Shown piece by piece: positions 59,941 through 64,000 of a stretch of 64,000 bases of DNA. The stretch lies in assembly GCA_019787685.1 (NCBI GenBank), contig JAHNUO010000009.1, positions 62,001-126,000 of the forward strand, read 5' to 3'. Under the pieces are notes generated by a model that was not told where the DNA came from, made no database searches, and saw only the letters and a list, made by a program, of their open reading frames with translations. This DNA comes from Chiua virens (lineage: Eukaryota; Basidiomycota; Agaricomycetes; Boletales; Boletaceae). The translations under genes and the position numbers were made by a program. The stretch's first letter is position 1, and every line of letters begins with the position of its first letter.

Positions 59941-61121
59941 GATGCTAATCCGAGGAATTCAGAGTGAGATGGGGAGCCAGGAGCTGCGTACCCATTGAAA
60001 GCGAGTTCGCAGCCATTTATGCTCGAACCAAGCCCTATATCGGCGCGGAAGTCAGGGTCAGTTCGAATAGAACTGTCCACGAAGTGTTTCATGACACAGG
60101 TGGTTGTGGAGAAACCTCGATATCCCGAGACCCAAAGGAGTACTTACTCATGGGCTTCGTATCGCCATCTTCAAGTTGCTTGCATGGTAGCAAATGGTCA
60201 CCTGTGCTCAATGGGGATAGCCAGTGCATGTATCCTCGCGCCGAAAAGCAAAGTTCGCTCGTGGTTGGTTGGCCATGCGGGTTTGCATAGGGGGCAATAT
60301 TTGATGGTGACGTGTTGTGAGAATAAAATTGATTTCTGGTGTGCATGAGACGATATACCTGGCCATCCCGGGTGGTGTGCTATCACGAAGGCTCTCAACT
60401 TGAGGTTCTTCTCTCGAGTAGTAGAGCCTGGAAGCCTGAAGTTTCACGTGCGCGTGAGGACCGATTTGGGATTATATAGAAATCAACTGATTTCCGATAC
60501 AGGCTGTAGTGTTACCTAGTACTTACCTGCGAACAAACCAACATTTGAATGTTTTTTTCTTCTCCTGTGTTTATTTGAGAAGAATAGTCCACTGGAAACT
60601 ACAAATATTGCGCTTTGTCGTCTCGGAATACCGAACTGGGTACGACCATTGATAGATCGTGCATGTCAGACGATTTGACTGGCTGGATTCGAGTTGTCTG
60701 TCTCGATTACTAGGAAGCATCAATAATCACAGATCTCGTGATGTTCGGGTTCCTAAGTTAGCTCTTTTGGGTTTCTATCTTTGATTGTTCAGACGTTCAC
60801 CATGTGATCAATTTTTTGATATGGTGAACTCGATCGCGTGTCTACAAGTGGCATCCCTTGTTGAACCATGTGCGAGTACCGCACTTTATCTCTACCTGTG
60901 TGGGCGCCATATTTCGAATTGGAGCGATCGTGAAAAACTCTGTCCCTCCCGAGCGCAGGAGTCCTGGTGTCTGGAATCCCCGGCAAATCTGAACAACATA
61001 CCGTTGAAACCACGTCAATTGATGCTCGATGTCAATGAGAATACAAGAGGATCCTGAAAGTTGGCGAGGGCCGCAGTACAGATGCACACGGCTGCGGTAG
61101 CGGTACTTTCGAGACTCGACG
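59941..61121. other. Intergenic, no gene recognised
   Basis: The left part is the upstream region of the third chitinase gene, similar to that of copy 2 for about 100 nt. The rest has no supported frame and should end in the 3' region of the Dpb4 gene. Confidence 0.5.
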
Positions 61122-62082
61122 TCAGTCTACTTCGGGATCAACACCATCAAGTCCTGCCGCATCCCTTCTCGATTCTTCGGCTTCGTCGGGTACTAAATCC
61201 ATTGGCTCCTCCTCCTCCTCAGGTGCTTCTTCGTAGTATTGTGCTGGATCATCGACCTCTTCTGCAGGGTCTGAGCCATATTCTCCGCCACCCTCACCTT
61301 CACCCACATCATTTTCTCCCATTTGTACGCTCATGTCGACATTTTCGGTCGTCTGTGACATTGATGACGCGACACCCTCCCGAGGAACCGTGGTAAATGG
61401 TGAAGGCAAGGTTGCCTTCGCCTTTCCTTTAGAGCGCGGAGCTGAGGGTACTGTTTCGCTCTCCTTCGCCTTTCCTTTCCCTGAATTGCTGTTGCGATCG
61501 ACAGCAATCTTGCGATTCTTGTCCCCTTTCGTATTGTCCCTGTAGACTATGCGATATTGAGTGACACCAAACAACCATAATGAACTCTGATTACTCTGAA
61601 GCTCATTTTGAAGGGAGTCAACCAAGTCCCCAAATTCGATCATTTCCAATGCTTTGAGCACATCAGATGCAGAGATGCTTTTGTGTTGCTTTGAGAGAGC
61701 TACGTCATGCGCGCTAAGGGAATCGAGTTCAATATCATTCGTTTTGAGTAGGCTGAGCCTCACGTTGCGGCTAACAGGGTTCATGAGCTATGATTCGGAA
61801 TACTATCACCACAAGCCTGAGTATGCTCACCCAGATAGTTGATGAACACAGTTGAGCCTTTCACCAGAGAGAGCACGGTCTCCTTCTGCAGCTTGGCATT
61901 TTCTGGTATCTATGAGAAATTTGAGAATGCCTTCGAGAAACACGTCTGACAGAACTCACGGCCGACTTCGCGATCTTCGTGACGAGGGTCTTTGGCAGCT
62001 CAAAATTCTCAATGCCTTCCGAAACGAGATCCTGTTGAGCTTGAGCAGATATCTGACCTCCGCCTGCATCCTTGCGTGGCAT
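61122..62082 (-). CDS. DPB4: DNA polymerase epsilon histone-fold subunit
   Basis: Five exons (61960-62082, 61831-61909, 61764-61770, 61595-61713, 61122-61546) give 250 aa. The histone-fold core comprises FELPKTLVTKIAKSA, IPENAKLQKETVLSLVKGS, TVFINYLAATAHDVALS and HKSISASDVLKALEMIEF. This is the Dpb4/POLE3 pattern. In pol epsilon and in ISWI-type remodelers it pairs with Dpb3/POLE4-type partners to bind DNA and H3-H4. A Lys/Ser linker and a long acidic tail (EEVDDPAQYYEEAPEEEEE) follow, as in other fungal Dpb4. The third exon is a 7-nt microexon coding the conserved Ala-Ala-Thr junction. The start is the first ATG and gives MPRKDAGGG. Confidence 0.93.
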
Positions 62083-62379
62083 TATGTCGCGTCGACTCCA
62101 AGGGGATACTTGGAGCGAGGGTGCAAGACTTTCTGAAGCCTCTGGACATATGACCACGTGACATTATTTCGGTGTAAATGTGCCTATATATTCTCTTAGA
62201 CCATAACCTCTGAGGATCAAATATCACGCCTCTCCCGCGACGCGCCTGTCAGTTCGGGACAGTCAATTAGTGTGGGTGGTAACTGTTTTAACGTGCCTTT
62301 CTGACTTTTTATAGGGATTCATTCTACTCCTCGAGACACGATTCAGAGTTGCTTGTGGGTCCAAGTCAATGCGAAAGTG
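62083..62379. promoter_or_regulatory. Divergent promoter, Dpb4 and Gpi13
   Basis: A 297-nt region between the start codons of two divergent housekeeping genes. A shared bidirectional promoter is inferred from position only. Confidence 0.4.
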
Positions 62380-64000
62380 ATGTTTCCTAGAGGGACCTTT
62401 CTTTTGCTTTTGCTTTTCCTTGTTCATTGCATAGGGATTTACTTGTTCACGAAGGGATTTCTCTTGAGTCGGCTGTCTCTTCCAGACCGAAACGAATGTG
62501 GCCATGATGGGTGCACCTCCCTTGCGACACACAAGAGAGCAGTCTTACTGGTCATCGATGCCCTTCGCTTTGATTTCATTTCTAGTCACCCTCCACAACC
62601 TGCATCACCGTATCACCATAACATCTTAACGCTTCCTCGGGAGCTTACTGCCGCACGACCCCAACACTCTTTCATATTCAATGCGTATGCCGACCCACCA
62701 ACCATTACCCTCCAACGTATCAAAGGTCTCACAACGGGCTCACTTCCGACATTCGTCGACGTTGGGGAGAGCTTTGGAGGTTCAGCTATCAATGAAGATT
62801 CGTTGCTACACCAATTCGTAGCCGCCGGGCGGAAGGTCAGTTCAGCAACGCGCATTTTATTTTCCGTTTTATATACGCCTGAAAGGTCGCTTTCGCAGGG
62901 GATGACACATGGATGACGGTATTCCCTGACATCCTCGATCACAACATGTCCTTCCCCTTTGACTCGTTTAACGTCGAGGATCTACATACTGTCGATGAAG
63001 GGGTCATTGCGAACCTATTGCCTATGGTGAAGAACTGTTCACTTTCTTGGGATCTTGCGATAGGTCACGGCCTGGGAGTTGACCATGCTGGACACCGCGT
63101 TGGCCCCGAGCATCCGGTCATGAAGGCAAAGTTGCAACAGATGAATGGGTTCCTCGCCGAGCTTATCGAGGCCTTGGACGAAGATACGTTGTTTATCTTG
63201 CTTGGGGACCATGGAATGGACCGTGCAGGTAACCATGGAGGCGATAGCACCCTAGAGACGATGTCTGCTGTCTGGATGTATAGCAAAGGTCCGGCGCTAT
63301 CCCAGGGGTCGATGTCGTTTCCGAGCAACCTCGTTCCTACTACCGTGTTCCCAGGGGAAACCGTTTCCCATCGATCCATCCAACAAATCGACCTCGTTCC
63401 GACGATATCACTCCTGCTTGGCCTCCCCATTCCGTTCAACAACCTCGGAAGCATCATCCCAGAAATCTTTGACCGTTCAGCCAACAATGCTGCCATCCAG
63501 AGAGCCCTCGAACTCAATGCGAATCAAATCAAGAAATATCTGGACGCCTATCGTGACAGTCGGTCTGGCGGAGAACTGGATGGATTCTGGCCCCAACTTT
63601 CGGAGAGCTGGAAGGAAATTCAAGCCGCCCCTTCTCCCGAAGAATCTCTTGCTGCCACGTGGAATTTTAGTCGCCTTTCACTATCTGCATGCCGGGCTCT
63701 TTGGGCACGATTCAGTCTTCCCTGATCGGGGCTGGCCTCGCAATCATTGTTCTCAGTATTGTTGCAACATATTCTGCCTATGGTTTACTTGGTGATGAAG
63801 CGGATAATTCAGAAGAACGTCTTCAAAGTGCGCTATCTAGTGCCTTCAAAGCCGGTGCTGCTGGGTTAGCTCTCGGGAGTGTCGCTTATTTTCCCCTAGA
63901 AAATTTGCTGGAAGGTGTTTACCTTCATCACGTCTCCTTATTCGGGAGCGCGCTTGCGTCCACGCTGACGTTCACGCACTTATGCCGTCCTACTCTCCGC
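62380..64000 (+). CDS. GPI13: GPI ethanolamine phosphate transferase 3, partial
   Basis: The gene starts at ATG 62380 and runs off the window. This ER-membrane enzyme adds phosphoethanolamine to the third mannose of the GPI anchor. A hydrophobic N-terminal anchor is followed by the alkaline-phosphatase-like lumenal domain: VLLVIDALRFDF, PPTITLQRIKGLTTGSLPTF, the first exon end GRK joined by an intron (62836-62885) to VAFAGDDTWMTVFPD, then SFNVEDLHTVDEG, GLGVDHAGHRVGP and LLGDHGMDRAGNHGGDS. Metal-binding Asp/His residues are all visible. After LSACRALWARF a 1-nt loss near 63710 puts the first transmembrane helices (SSLIGAGLAIIVLSIVATYSA) in another frame. The present frame would stop at 63725. 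The order and wording match Gpi13/PIG-O rather than Mcd4 or Gpi7. Confidence 0.9.

Noticed and set aside
1..64000. CRISPR arrays, bacterial-type operons, rRNA genes
   Set aside because: None seen; the window is eukaryotic with spliced genes throughout.

Overview
This window looks like nuclear DNA of an agaricomycete fungus. The genes have many short introns, mostly about 45-75 nt, with GT (occasionally GC) donors. The gene content is typical of that group: a fungal-type (FunK1-like) protein kinase relic, DUF6593 and DUF6534 family proteins, GH18 chitinases with a CBM5/12 tail, a small copper-type metallothionein and a nodulin-like MFS transporter. The mix of expanded and decaying DUF6534, FunK1 and WD40/coiled-coil genes would fit Ceratobasidiaceae (Rhizoctonia-like). 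That placement is inference from gene content only. I worked out gene models by hand from splice signals, reading phase and family alignment from memory; no searches were run.

Layout. At 1-6.4 kb there is an uncharacterised proline-rich 851-aa gene ending at a set of small hairpins, then a dead FunK1 kinase. At 6.4-11.1 kb there are three minus-strand genes: SUMO (with a GC-AG intron), a 1098-aa BAR/I-BAR-like protein and a 35-aa metallothionein. At 11.3-23.8 kb one minus-strand gene with 34 exons keeps phase throughout and encodes about 3,535 aa: a DM9-like N-terminal domain, long Ser/Thr/Glu-rich repeats, several hydrophobic segments and a C-terminal region with a duplicated exon. This is the most unusual item here. 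At 24.8-26.3 kb lies the ER 3-ketoacyl-CoA reductase of very-long-chain fatty acid elongation.

The stretch 27.2-51.2 kb is a mosaic. Two intact DUF6534 membrane-protein genes lie in opposite orientation near its ends (27.2-28.8 kb minus, 49.6-51.2 kb plus). Between them are DUF6534 relics, two solo LTRs with target-site duplications, a foldback element, a broken WD40/coiled-coil gene, an MFS transporter, a DUF6593 gene, a one-TM protein, glycolytic iPGM (with a 1-nt frameshift) and a TMEM163/CDF-like cation transporter.

The stretch 51.7-60 kb is a tandem cluster of three secreted GH18 chitinase-like genes, one with a chitin-binding module and two without, interrupted by a coatomer beta-prime pseudogene. 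The window ends with a divergent housekeeping pair: the DNA polymerase epsilon histone-fold subunit (Dpb4) and the GPI ethanolamine phosphate transferase Gpi13/PIG-O, which runs off the end and carries a 1-nt frameshift.

Several genes plausibly act in the same compartments. The chitinases act on wall chitin outside the cell; the ketoacyl-CoA reductase and Gpi13 act in the ER. The metallothionein and the cation transporter both concern metal handling. I see no operon-like co-regulation beyond shared promoters of the duplicated chitinases and the divergent Dpb4/Gpi13 arrangement.
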